Source of the DNA: Alphaproteobacteria bacterium
GTDB taxonomy: Bacteria > Pseudomonadota > Alphaproteobacteria > JAGOMX01
Reading direction: 5' to 3'
DNA length: 20,234 nt
NCBI GenBank assembly: GCA_016742295.1
Contig: JACVCA010000005.1
Location: 1 to 20,234 of the forward strand
Positions 7,733 to 15,677 of the stretch are shown piece by piece; positions within the stretch are counted from its first letter, which is position 1; every line of letters starts with the position of its first letter. The notes under the pieces are model-generated. The model ran no database searches, was not told the DNA's origin, and saw nothing but the letters and a program-made list of their open reading frames with translations. A program made the position numbers and the translations under genes.

Positions 7733-9790
7733 ATGGCATATATTGTGACTCAGAAAATTTATTTTATTGGGTTGATCCTACTCTTGCTTCTAGGGACGAT
7801 AATTGCTTATATTTTATTGGAAAAAGGAACTCCTGTGCCAAAAAAAAATCATGCTAACGAATTAATTTCCAGAAGTATATTCTTGGGAAATCCAGATCGT
7901 CTTAAAGTGCGTTTGAGTTCTGATGGAAAGAATATTAGTTTCCTCGCTCCTGAAGCTGGGGTACTAAATATCTGGGTTGCTCCCAAAGATAAGCCCAACC
8001 AAGCCCAAGCCATAACTCATTCTGAAAAGCGTGGTATTCCGGATTATTTTTGGGCTTATACCAATCAGCATATTCTTTATATTCAAGATCAAGAAGGCGA
8101 TGAAAATTGGCATCTCTTTAGCGTAGATATCCAAACCAAGAAAATAAAAAATTTGACCCCTTTTAAAGGAGTTCAAGCGCGTATTGAAAATATCAGTCCT
8201 ATTTTCCCTAATGAAATTATTATTTCGATGAATAAAAGAGATCCTGTATTTCATGATCTTTATCGTTTGAATATCTTAACCGGTGCTATGACTCTGCTTG
8301 AAAAGAATACTGAATTTGCAGGTTATATGGTGGACCATAATTTTCAAGTGAGATTTGCGATGCGGCCGACTGCCGATGGAGGGCAGGAAATGCTTGAAAA
8401 AGTTAACAGTAACTGGAAACCCTTTTCTCAAATTGCCGTGGAAGATATCATTACCACATACCCAATGGGATTTAATAAGACTGGCACAATTTTGTACATG
8501 AAAGATAGCCGCGGGCGTAATACTGCAGCGCTTTATGAAATCAATCTTAAAACAAAGATTAAGACCTTACTTGCACACGATTCGCAAGCTGATATGAGTG
8601 ATGTTATCAGCCACCCTTCCGACCATACCATTCAAGCTTTTGCTTCAACTTATGAGCGAAAATCTTGGCAGATTTTAGATACTGCTCTTGAAAAAGATAT
8701 TAAGTATTTAAACGCCGTTCAGCGAGGTGATATGGAAATTCTTGCCCGTTCTCTCGATGATAATTTTTGGATTGTAGGCTATTTAAATGATCAAGGACCT
8801 GTTAGTTATTATTTGTATGATCGCACAGTAGGCCATGCACAGTACTTATTCTCATCAAATAAAAAGCTTGAATCCTTAGATTTAGCACCTATGCATCCTG
8901 TGATCATTCCTACGAGAGACGGTTTTAATATGGTTTCTTACCTATCACTACCCTTATCTGCTGATCCTGAAGGGGTGGGGAAATCAGATCACCCCTTATC
9001 TTTAGTCCTCTATGTTCACGGAGGGCCCACTGTAAGGGATAATTGGGGATATGATTCTATTCATCAGTGGCTTACCAATCGCGGTTATGCTGTTTTAAGT
9101 GTCAACTATCGTGGATCTACGGGATTTGGAAAAGCCTTTACGATCGCAGGTTATGGGCAATGGGCAGGTAAAGCCCATGACGACCTGATTGATGCTGTGA
9201 ATTGGGCTATCGCAAAGGGGATTGCAGATCCCCAAAAAATTGCAATTATGGGCGGTAGTTATGGGGGATATGCGACACTGGTTGGTCTTACATTTACACC
9301 AGATGTCTTTGCCTGTGGCGTAGATATTGTAGGTCCTTCCAACCTTCAAACCTTACTGGCATCTGTACCTGCATATTGGAAGCCGCAATTAAACATGTTA
9401 AAAGTTAGGATAGGGGGTGATCCTGAAACACCTGAAGGTCGAGAATTTTTAAAAAGCCAATCTCCGTTAACATATGCTCATAAAATTAAAAAGCCACTTT
9501 TGATTGGTCAAGGGGCCAACGATCCACGCGTAAAACAGGCAGAATCCGACCAAATTGTGAAAGTGCTTGAAGCTAATAAAATCCCTGTTACCTACATTCT
9601 TTATCCGGATGAAGGGCATGGCTTTAAACGTCCTGAGAACCGTAAGTCATTTTTTGCAGTGACCGAAGCGTTCCTTGGCAATATTTTAGGCGGACGGGTT
9701 GAGCCGGTTGGTGATGATTTCAAGGGGTCAAGCATCCAAATAAAAGTTGAGGGGGGGCTTAATTTAAGTAATAATACCCTTGCGCAGTGA
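7733..9790 (+). CDS. S9-family prolyl oligopeptidase-type serine peptidase
   Basis: A 685-residue two-domain peptidase. An N-terminal hydrophobic helix (about 7-28) is a signal peptide or membrane anchor, so the enzyme probably acts in the periplasm. Residues of about 45-390 form a beta-propeller, with repeats such as LSSDGKNISFLAPEAGVLNIWV. The C-terminal alpha/beta hydrolase domain contains LVLYVHGGPTVRDNWGYDS, NYRGSTGFG, the nucleophile motif GGSYGG (S509), the acid in GANDPRV (D597) and the histidine in DEGHGF (H629). All three catalytic residues are present. The family cleaves short peptides, so a role in digesting peptides for nutrition fits the surrounding uptake genes (inference). No clear Shine-Dalgarno precedes the ATG. 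rsfS follows after about 70 nt. Confidence 0.93.
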   Translation: MAYIVTQKIYFIGLILLLLLGTIIAYILLEKGTPVPKKNHANELISRSIFLGNPDRLKVRLSSDGKNISFLAPEAGVLNIWVAPKDKPNQAQAITHSEKRGIPDYFWAYTNQHILYIQDQEGDENWHLFSVDIQTKKIKNLTPFKGVQARIENISPIFPNEIIISMNKRDPVFHDLYRLNILTGAMTLLEKNTEFAGYMVDHNFQVRFAMRPTADGGQEMLEKVNSNWKPFSQIAVEDIITTYPMGFNKTGTILYMKDSRGRNTAALYEINLKTKIKTLLAHDSQADMSDVISHPSDHTIQAFASTYERKSWQILDTALEKDIKYLNAVQRGDMEILARSLDDNFWIVGYLNDQGPVSYYLYDRTVGHAQYLFSSNKKLESLDLAPMHPVIIPTRDGFNMVSYLSLPLSADPEGVGKSDHPLSLVLYVHGGPTVRDNWGYDSIHQWLTNRGYAVLSVNYRGSTGFGKAFTIAGYGQWAGKAHDDLIDAVNWAIAKGIADPQKIAIMGGSYGGYATLVGLTFTPDVFACGVDIVGPSNLQTLLASVPAYWKPQLNMLKVRIGGDPETPEGREFLKSQSPLTYAHKIKKPLLIGQGANDPRVKQAESDQIVKVLEANKIPVTYILYPDEGHGFKRPENRKSFFAVTEAFLGNILGGRVEPVGDDFKGSSIQIKVEGGLNLSNNTLAQ

Positions 9791-9819
9791 TATAATTCCT
9801 TTCTATTATTAAATTAAAA

Positions 9820-9837
9820 AAATTTCGAAAGAAATTT
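9820..9837. other. GNRA-capped hairpin before rsfS
   Basis: A perfect 7-bp repeat AAATTTC / GAAATTT closes a GAAA tetraloop. On the minus strand it is followed by a U7 run and would look like a terminator, although no minus-strand gene ends here. On the plus strand it lies 23 nt before the chosen rsfS ATG and 8 nt before a TTG alternative. Confidence 0.35.
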
Positions 9838-9860
9838 AATGAATTTTGAAAATCAAGCAA

Positions 9861-10274
9861 ATGAGGTCTGTTATTTCACTTTATGAAAAAAATATTTTGA
9901 GTGCAGAGGAAACCTGTACCTCAATTAAAAATTATTTGGATGAACGTAAAGCGCTGGATATTGTTGAGGTAAGTTTAGTTGGTAAATCGACAATTGCAGA
10001 TTATATGGTCATTGCGAATGGGACTTCGCAAAAACATATTCAAATGATGGCTGAATTATTGAAAGAACACTTGCATGGTTTAGGTGTTAGACCGGTTTTC
10101 ATTGAAGGAGCTAATACAAGTGAGTGGATCCTTCTCGATGCAGGTTCCGTAATTGTTCATCTCTTTCGCCCGGAAGTCCGCTCTCTTTATAACCTTGAGA
10201 AGATATGGGGCAGTGAGCTTGCAGGATTTTCATCGAAAGCTGCAGTTGAAGAATCACTACCAAGATTACAGTAG
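9861..10274 (+). CDS. rsfS: Ribosomal silencing factor RsfS
   Basis: A member of the RsfS/YbeB/Iojap family. These bind ribosomal protein uL14 on the 50S subunit and block joining to the 30S in stationary phase or starvation. Diagnostic segments are GKSTIADYMVIANGTS, then HIQMMAELLKEHL, then EWILLDAGSVIVHLFRPEVRSLYNLEKIWG. I give the first in-frame ATG (9861, 137 residues); the frame is open to a TTG at 9846 and neither has a good ribosome-binding site. The protein carries a slightly long N-terminus relative to E. coli. In many alphaproteobacteria rsfS is followed by rlmH; here sppA follows with its own promoter. Identity is certain, start uncertain. Confidence 0.93.
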   Translation: MRSVISLYEKNILSAEETCTSIKNYLDERKALDIVEVSLVGKSTIADYMVIANGTSQKHIQMMAELLKEHLHGLGVRPVFIEGANTSEWILLDAGSVIVHLFRPEVRSLYNLEKIWGSELAGFSSKAAVEESLPRLQ

Positions 10275-10393
10275 ATTCCTTTACAATAAATGTTAGCATA
10301 CTGTTGAACTCATTATAATAACGGGATCATATAAATGCGCATGTTCTTTTTAGATTTCAAACAATAATTTTATGAAACCCCCTGCAGAATTCC

Positions 10394-10422
10394 TTAACAG
10401 TAAACCATTCATCTGATATGAT
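10394..10422 (+). promoter_or_regulatory. Sigma-70 promoter of sppA
   Basis: TTAACA (10394-10399), a 17-nt spacer and TATGAT (10417-10422) with an upstream TGA extended -10. This is one of the best promoter matches in the window. The start point would be near 10429, giving a leader of only about 13 nt, consistent with the lack of a visible Shine-Dalgarno. Confidence 0.6.
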
Positions 10423-10441
10423 GAAAAATGCTTAATAACAT

Positions 10442-12250
10442 ATGAGTACAAATATGAAACGGTTTTTTATTGGATTTTTATCAAGTATTGGTGCAATTGT
10501 TGTGATAATTGCAATCAGTGTAATAATCTTGGTGCTGCAACGTCAACGAGCTGAAGTTCCAGAGAGCACAGTCCTACTCTTGAATTTCAGCAATGAACTT
10601 GCCGAAAACCAAGAGAGTGAGGGACTATCCGCAATTGTTGGTGATGGTAAAAATTCCTTAAAACAGATTGTTGATGCGATTGATACAGCCAGCCATGATG
10701 ATCGAGTGATTGGAATTGTAGCCCGTCTTGATCATGCGAGTATGGGGATGGCACAAGCACAAGAAATTCGTGATGCGGTTGCCCGTTTCAGAGCTGCTAA
10801 CCAAGATAAGGGTAAGTTTACAATCGCCCATGCAGATACATTTGGCGAACTTGGGCCTGGTACTTTGCAATATTATCTGGCAACAAGTTTTGCTGAGATT
10901 TGGATGCAACCTTTTGGAACACTTGGTTTGACAGGAATCTTAATTGAAGTTCCCTTTGCACGAGAAGCTTTGGATAAACTGGAACTAAAGCCACGCATTG
11001 ATAACCGAAAAGAATTTAAATCTTACTCGGAAATGTTTATGAAAAAGGACTTTACTCCTGCTAATAAAGAAGCTGTTGATGGCATCATAACTTCTTTGAT
11101 AGGCCAAATCATCAAAGGTATTTCAGTTTCCCGCGAGCTTCCTGAAGTTGAAATCAAAGATATTATAGACCAGGCGCCTTTGTTGGGTAAAGAAGGTCAT
11201 CAACAGGGACTTATAGACAGGATAGCCTATTTTGATGAAATTAAGAATTTTATTGAAGAAAAGATTGAGGGAGAAACGCATACTTTTATGTCACCTAGTA
11301 AATACCTTAAACTAAATCCTAAGAAATCTCCTAGGTTAGGTGAATCCAAAATTGCCATTATTTACGGAGTTGGAGAAATCTACCGTGATACTAACGATGT
11401 GCGTCCTAATCCCTTTAATGTCGGAGAAATGGGAGGTAACCAAGTGGCCCATGCTTTTCAACTAGCAATTGATGATCCTGATGTCAAAGCAATTGTTTTC
11501 CGTATCAATAGCCCCGGAGGGTCACCTGTTGCCTCTGAAACAATTTGGCGGGCGACCATGCGAGCTAAAGAAGCTGGAAAACCCGTGATTGTTTCAATGA
11601 GTGATACTGCAGGTTCAGGCGGCTATTGGATTGCAACTCATGCCACAAAAATTGTGGCTCATCCCGCAACAATTACTGGCTCAATTGGAGTCTTGGGAGG
11701 GAAAATAGTGACACAAGGATTATGGGAGAAGCTGGGTGTTCACTGGGGTGGACGCCATAGTGGAGCTAACAGTACGATGTGGTCAAGTACACAAGATTAT
11801 ACCCCGCAAGAATGGCAACGCTTGCAAGTATGGCTTGATGAGGTTTATGATACCTTTATACAAAAGGTTGCAGAGGGCCGCAAATTATCATTGGCTCATG
11901 TTGAGCAAATTGCTAAGGGCCGAATTTGGACCGGTGAGGATGCACTTAAATTTGGACTCGTCGATAAGCTTGGTGACTTGAATACTGCGATTGAATTGGC
12001 CAAGAATGAAATCAATTTACAAGGTAACATCGTTCCGGTTGAGGTCTTTCCAGCTCCTGAAAGCCTTACAGATAAAGTGCTGCGTCTTATTCTCGGAGAG
12101 GAAGATGAAACCGGTACGAATGGCAATGTCAGCCTTCTAGGCTGGGTTCCCGGTTTAAAGAGTGTTCTGAGTTTCCTTAAAACTTTGGAGCGGATGATGC
12201 AGTCACCTCAACATGTAGTAGGTATGCCTCTTTATGAAGTAAAAGGCTAA
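10442..12250 (+). CDS. sppA: Signal peptide peptidase SppA, long (67K) type
   Basis: A 602-residue membrane-anchored serine protease that degrades cleaved signal peptides. The N-terminal helix (about 5-30) anchors it with the body in the periplasm. Two tandem S49 repeats are present, as in the E. coli 67-kDa form. The general-base lysine lies in the first repeat (K193, in RKEFKSYSEMF) and the nucleophile in the second (S392, in DTAGSGGYWIA), matching the E. coli K209/S409 dyad by recalled alignment. Other family segments are FRINSPGGSPVASETIW, then GSIGVLGGKIVTQGLWEKLGV, then GRIWTGEDALKFGLVDKLGD. An in-frame ATG at 10454 is an alternative start. It has its own promoter and is probably monocistronic. 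Confidence 0.95.
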   Translation: MSTNMKRFFIGFLSSIGAIVVIIAISVIILVLQRQRAEVPESTVLLLNFSNELAENQESEGLSAIVGDGKNSLKQIVDAIDTASHDDRVIGIVARLDHASMGMAQAQEIRDAVARFRAANQDKGKFTIAHADTFGELGPGTLQYYLATSFAEIWMQPFGTLGLTGILIEVPFAREALDKLELKPRIDNRKEFKSYSEMFMKKDFTPANKEAVDGIITSLIGQIIKGISVSRELPEVEIKDIIDQAPLLGKEGHQQGLIDRIAYFDEIKNFIEEKIEGETHTFMSPSKYLKLNPKKSPRLGESKIAIIYGVGEIYRDTNDVRPNPFNVGEMGGNQVAHAFQLAIDDPDVKAIVFRINSPGGSPVASETIWRATMRAKEAGKPVIVSMSDTAGSGGYWIATHATKIVAHPATITGSIGVLGGKIVTQGLWEKLGVHWGGRHSGANSTMWSSTQDYTPQEWQRLQVWLDEVYDTFIQKVAEGRKLSLAHVEQIAKGRIWTGEDALKFGLVDKLGDLNTAIELAKNEINLQGNIVPVEVFPAPESLTDKVLRLILGEEDETGTNGNVSLLGWVPGLKSVLSFLKTLERMMQSPQHVVGMPLYEVKG

Positions 12251-12556
12251 AATAGTTCTTATTTCACTTACACCAAGTTGTTGGACTTTGAGCCAAAGGT
12301 GGATACCCATGAGCTCAGCGAGAGCCCCTCATAACTGAATATTGAGCTCAAATCAGCATTATCTTAAGGCGGTGGGTGTATTACAATCCTGCGACTAGCC
12401 AGAAATCCTGGTGAGAGCCATTAGGTAAAGAGACTTTGCGTGACTCCAAGATATCTATCAAATTTTACATACTTCAGAGAAATAGTTAAAAAAAACTTGA
12501 CCTCTCTCTATTACCCGTTACTGTCTTCAAAATTGGTTGAATCAAATGGAGAGAGC
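12251..12556 (+). other. Intergenic region sppA–infA
   Basis: These 306 bases hold no convincing gene. The frame of infA stays open upstream to 12440, but that extension is unlike IF-1. The palindrome GAGCTC occurs twice, the second within TTGAGCTCAA. Complementary TACACC and GGTGTA segments lie about 100 nt apart and may pair. The right end carries the probable infA promoter. I do not recognise a structured RNA here. Confidence 0.4.
12497..12524 (+). promoter_or_regulatory. Probable infA promoter
   Basis: TTGACC (12497-12502), a 16-nt spacer and TACTGT (12519-12524), preceded by an A-tract resembling an UP element. The start would be near 12531, about 26 nt before the infA ATG. Confidence 0.45.
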
Positions 12557-12775
12557 ATGTCAAAAGAAGATTTATTAGAGTTTTCGGGAACTGTTACGGA
12601 ATTACTGCCTAATGCAATGTTTCGCGTCGAGCTCGAAAATAGCCATATTATACTTGCCCACACCTCTGGACGTATGCGTCGGAATCGGATTCGTGTCCTT
12701 GTAGGCGATAAAGTGACGATTGAAATGACCCCTTATGATTTGACTAAAGGGCGTATTACATTCAGACATAAATAG
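12557..12775 (+). CDS. infA: Translation initiation factor IF-1
   Basis: A 72-residue OB-fold protein that binds the A site of the 30S subunit during initiation. Its sequence is standard: MSKEDLLEFSGTVTELLPNAMF at the start, then SGRMRRNRIRVLVGDKV, then TPYDLTKGRITFRHK at the end. I place the start at 12557 because the protein then has exactly the family length and a GGAGAG Shine-Dalgarno lies at 12548-12553. The open frame back to 12440 adds 39 residues with no IF-1 character. yacG follows after 29 nt, probably in the same transcript. In many alphaproteobacteria a maf gene lies between these two; it is absent here. Confidence 0.96.
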   Translation: MSKEDLLEFSGTVTELLPNAMFRVELENSHIILAHTSGRMRRNRIRVLVGDKVTIEMTPYDLTKGRITFRHK

Positions 12776-12804
12776 TTTGGTGAAATCATAAGGAGGATTC
12801 CGTT

Positions 12805-12993
12805 ATGAACTCTCAATCTTTTGACTCACTCCAAATTGAACTTTGTCCCGTATGTGACAAACCTTCACAACCTCCTTTTCAGCCTTTTTGCTCTAGTAGA
12901 TGCAAGCTAACGGATTTAGGGAACTGGTTTGGTGAGGTTTACCGCGTTCCCGTCGAAGAACCAGAAAACTTACCTGAGGAAGAAAGCGAGTAA
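12805..12993 (+). CDS. yacG: DNA gyrase inhibitor YacG, zinc-ribbon protein
   Basis: A 62-residue zinc protein that in E. coli binds GyrB and inhibits gyrase. The zinc site is complete: CPVC at 14-17 and CSSRC at 29-33, followed by the family signature KLTDLGNWFGEVYRVP. The C-terminus is strongly acidic. An excellent AAGGAGG Shine-Dalgarno lies 8 nt before the ATG. It is the second gene after infA, and its stop codon sits in the loop of a terminator-like hairpin. Confidence 0.94.
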   Translation: MNSQSFDSLQIELCPVCDKPSQPPFQPFCSSRCKLTDLGNWFGEVYRVPVEEPENLPEEESE

Positions 12994-13009
12994 GATAGCT
13001 TTCGCTTTC
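12982..13009 (+). terminator. Terminator-like hairpin at the end of yacG
   Basis: A perfect 8-bp stem GAAAGCGA (12982-12989) / TCGCTTTC (13002-13009) encloses a 12-nt loop with the yacG stop codon, followed by AAATTCTTTTG. The U-tract is imperfect. It would end the infA-yacG transcript before the tRNA promoter. Confidence 0.5.
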
Positions 13010-13042
13010 AAATTCTTTTGATTGAAGAATGTAGATCACCTC

Positions 13043-13071
13043 TGGACAGAGCGATTTTTTTTCATTATAGA
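13043..13071 (+). promoter_or_regulatory. Promoter of tRNA-Phe
   Basis: TGGACA (13043-13048), a 17-nt spacer and TATAGA (13066-13071), 14 nt before the tRNA. The -35 lies inside the short inverted repeat CTCTG-GA-CAGAG. Confidence 0.6.
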
Positions 13072-13085
13072 ATAAAGTGCTGTAC

Positions 13086-13161
13086 GCCTAGGTAGCTCAG
13101 TCGGTAGAGCAAAGGACTGAAAATCCTTGTGTCGGGGGTTCGATTCCCTCCCTAGGCACCA
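13086..13161 (+). tRNA. tRNA-Phe (anticodon GAA)
   Basis: A 76-nt cloverleaf. The acceptor stem pairs GCCTAGG with CCTAGGC, the discriminator is A, and CCA is encoded. The anticodon stem AAGGA/TCCTT holds the loop CTGAAAA with anticodon GAA at 13119-13121. The T arm contains GGTTCGATTCC. Linkage to infA-yacG is common in alphaproteobacteria. Confidence 0.97.
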
Positions 13162-13438
13162 GCATTCTTTTTATTTCTTCTAAAATTATATAACTCTTTA
13201 GCATTCATCAAATAGGTAATTCATGAACAGAATAATAATTTTCAATTACCAAAATTGCCCCCAGGCTACGCTTTATGAGAGAAGATAAATAGATAAGTTG
13301 TTGAAAAATAACTACTAAATATGTTACAAATACTATGCATCCTGAAAGGTGAATCTTAGAGGTCTTCTATTTCGCTTGTAAAACAACCTTCCTAATTATA
13401 GAATAGCAGAACTTAAAAATAACAAAAATTAAAACTTA
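13162..13438 (+). other. Intergenic region tRNA-Phe to binding-protein gene
   Basis: No gene is visible. A 7-bp inverted repeat GGTAATT (13215-13221) / AATTACC (13244-13250) lies about 55 nt after the tRNA. A possible promoter for the next gene combines TTGTAA (13376-13381) with TATAGA (13397-13402), though the 15-nt spacing is short; this -10 matches that of tRNA-Phe. Confidence 0.35.
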
Positions 13439-14350
13439 ATGAAACTTTTTGCTAATTTTTTTCTCTTTCTATGCCTCTTATTTTTTCAGTTGACTCAAAG
13501 CTGCCCTTTGTCTTGTCAAGTGCTAGCAGTTCATGGAAAAGCTGATTTAAAAGAATCCTCAAATTCAAATGCTCTTCGCGCAGATATTCAGCGCATTAAA
13601 CAACGCAAAAAACTTATTGTTGCAATGTATGGAGTTGATAAGACACCTTTTTTTATGCAGGGGGATGATAAAAAACTTCATGGGATCGACGTTGAGCTAG
13701 CCCATAGAATGGCAGAAAACCTTGGTGTTAAAGTTGAAATAAACCGTCAAAATCAGTCTTTCGATGAGGTTGTAGACCAAGTCAACAGAGGAGAGGCTGA
13801 TATTGGAATTTCTATGTTGAGCTTAACTCTTTTGAGGGCTCAAAGAATAAAATACACTAATCCTTATGTGACTTTATATAAAGCTGTTTTATTTAACCGG
13901 CGAGAACTTGAAGAAGCTAAGGGATCCGGAAGAGATAGCCTGCAAGATATTTTTAATAATAATCAAAGAAAAATCGGTGTAATTAAAGGAAGTTCTTATG
14001 AAGTCTTTGCGCGCAAGATATTTCCTCATGCCAAAATTTTAAGTTTTCCATCGTGGGAAACCGAAATTATACCCAAACTTATGTCAGGGGAACTTTTAGC
14101 AGTATTTCAAGATGAGTGGGAAATCCGTAAAGTAATTGAAACAATTCCCGAAGCGTCTTTGAAACTTCTAGCAGTCACAATGGTTGATGAATTAGATTCA
14201 ATCCGAATGATTGTGCCCTGGGAAAGTACGGGTATGATGGAGTGGGTAAACAATTTTATTAAAGTGGAAAACATTCATTATACTATGGATGATTTATTAG
14301 TACGGTATCGGAAATTTAAATCTCAAAAGAAGGCCTCACAAATACGATAA
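13439..14350 (+). CDS. Family-3 solute-binding protein (amino-acid type)
   Basis: A 303-residue periplasmic binding protein with a hydrophobic signal sequence (about 3-30). The mature part matches SBP_bac_3: KLIVAMYGVDKTPFFMQG, then HGIDVELAHRMAENLGVKVE, then GEADIGISMLSLTLLRAQRIKYTNPY with R133 as the expected carboxylate ligand, then KIGVIKGSSYEVFA. It should bind an amino acid or small dicarboxylate. No ABC ATPase or permease follows. Instead a glutamate-transporter-fold carrier starts 19 nt after the stop codon, so the two are almost certainly co-transcribed and probably work together (inference). Two cysteines near 22-26 do not form a proper lipobox. No clear Shine-Dalgarno is seen. Confidence 0.9.
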   Translation: MKLFANFFLFLCLLFFQLTQSCPLSCQVLAVHGKADLKESSNSNALRADIQRIKQRKKLIVAMYGVDKTPFFMQGDDKKLHGIDVELAHRMAENLGVKVEINRQNQSFDEVVDQVNRGEADIGISMLSLTLLRAQRIKYTNPYVTLYKAVLFNRRELEEAKGSGRDSLQDIFNNNQRKIGVIKGSSYEVFARKIFPHAKILSFPSWETEIIPKLMSGELLAVFQDEWEIRKVIETIPEASLKLLAVTMVDELDSIRMIVPWESTGMMEWVNNFIKVENIHYTMDDLLVRYRKFKSQKKASQIR

Positions 14351-14369
14351 AAAAAGGTAAGGAATTTTA

Positions 14370-15677
14370 ATGTTCAGTCATTCAATGCATAAATTTATTA
14401 AATCATTTAAAAATCCCATATGGATTTTTGCTGGTATTCTTGCCGGCTCTGCAACCAGCATATATAATCCTGTTTTCGGAAATGAGATTGGACCCTTTGG
14501 TGACATGATCATTGCATTGCTTAAGATGTGCATTATTCCTATCGTTCTTTCTTCAGTGGTTTTAAATTTAGCGCACTTTCTTAATAAAAAAGATGACAGG
14601 AATATTTTAAAGATTATTTCTATTTACTTAATCTATATAGTGTGTACAAGCAGCTTTGGAGTGCTTATGGCAATTGCCCTGAAGCCTGGGATTGGCCATG
14701 ATTATGAAGCAAGTCCTACTTTAAGAAAGCTCGCTCAGGAAGCTGCCGTGGTTGAAAGAGATCTTAATGAACCCATTGAAAAACAAATAAAAAATGGTTT
14801 AGTCGAGTTTGTTATTAAAGCTGTACCCTATAATCTCTTTGCTTCCCTTTCTAAAAGTCAGATTTTTCAAATTATCATTTTTTCTATTATCTTTGGAATT
14901 GCCCTTGCTTTTATTGATTCTGACCATAAAAAGCAGCTCCAACTTTTACTTGAAATTACATTAGATGTTTTTCAAAAAATATTTAATGCGGTAATCCCTA
15001 CGCTGCCAATTGCCGTTTTTTGTATTATGGCGCGTGATGTCAGTAAGGTGGGGGGCGATACGTTGATGGGAATGGCAAGTTTTGTCATAAGAGTCTACAG
15101 TGTAGTGATTTTATTATTTCTAATCAATCAGCTCATTATGATGTACCGGACCCGAAGTGGCTTCTTTCAAGTCCTAAATAGCCTTAAGTTACCAATGTTT
15201 ATTGCATTGGCCACCCAAAATACGATTGCTTCAATCCCATCCTCGATTACTGCCTTAAATGAAGAGCTTCGCTTAGATAAAAAAATTGTCAACCTGCTAG
15301 TTCCGCTTGGAATAATTTTGGGGCGCTATGGCAATATCCTTTATTTTTCTTTCGCAGCAGTGTTTGTCTCTCAGCTTTACGCCATGGAGTTGGGCATTCA
15401 AGCATATTTATTTATTATTGTAATGGCCATTCTAGCCGGTATTTCAACAGCAGGAAGTACGGGGCTAGTATCCCTTCCCATGCTATCGATTGTTCTTGAT
15501 CCTTTAGGAATACCAATCGGCGCTGTTTTAGTTTTATTATTGGCGATTGACGCTGCTATTGATCCTGCTCGCACACTGACTGCAGTACATGCCAACTGTG
15601 CGATGATATCGGTTATTTCAAAACGCTCGGCTTTGAAGAATGCCCCTAAGGATAGCTTAATGCCGGCTAAATCTTAA
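14370..15677 (+). CDS. Divergent DAACS (GltP-like) dicarboxylate/amino-acid carrier
   Basis: A 435-residue inner-membrane protein of the dicarboxylate/amino acid:cation symporter family. It has the paired hairpin regions QNTIASIPSSITAL (283-296) and ISTAGSTGLVSLPML (358-372). By recalled alignment to GltPh, the substrate residues D394 and R397 are kept as D398 and R401. However, the NMDGT sodium motif is GRYGN (318-322), N401 is A405, D405 is N409, and R276 is Q283. T92/S93 remain as T93/S94. The main Na1 and Na3 ligands are thus missing, and R319 sits in the core, so ion coupling probably differs from the classical type. The AAGGA Shine-Dalgarno is 6 nt before the ATG. It is the second gene of a pair with a family-3 binding protein. 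Confidence 0.87.
   Translation: MFSHSMHKFIKSFKNPIWIFAGILAGSATSIYNPVFGNEIGPFGDMIIALLKMCIIPIVLSSVVLNLAHFLNKKDDRNILKIISIYLIYIVCTSSFGVLMAIALKPGIGHDYEASPTLRKLAQEAAVVERDLNEPIEKQIKNGLVEFVIKAVPYNLFASLSKSQIFQIIIFSIIFGIALAFIDSDHKKQLQLLLEITLDVFQKIFNAVIPTLPIAVFCIMARDVSKVGGDTLMGMASFVIRVYSVVILLFLINQLIMMYRTRSGFFQVLNSLKLPMFIALATQNTIASIPSSITALNEELRLDKKIVNLLVPLGIILGRYGNILYFSFAAVFVSQLYAMELGIQAYLFIIVMAILAGISTAGSTGLVSLPMLSIVLDPLGIPIGAVLVLLLAIDAAIDPARTLTAVHANCAMISVISKRSALKNAPKDSLMPAKS

Noticed and set aside
12440..12556. N-terminal extension of infA
   Set aside because: IF-1 begins with MSKED at 12557 after a good Shine-Dalgarno; the extra 39 residues are unlike the family and overlap the probable promoter.
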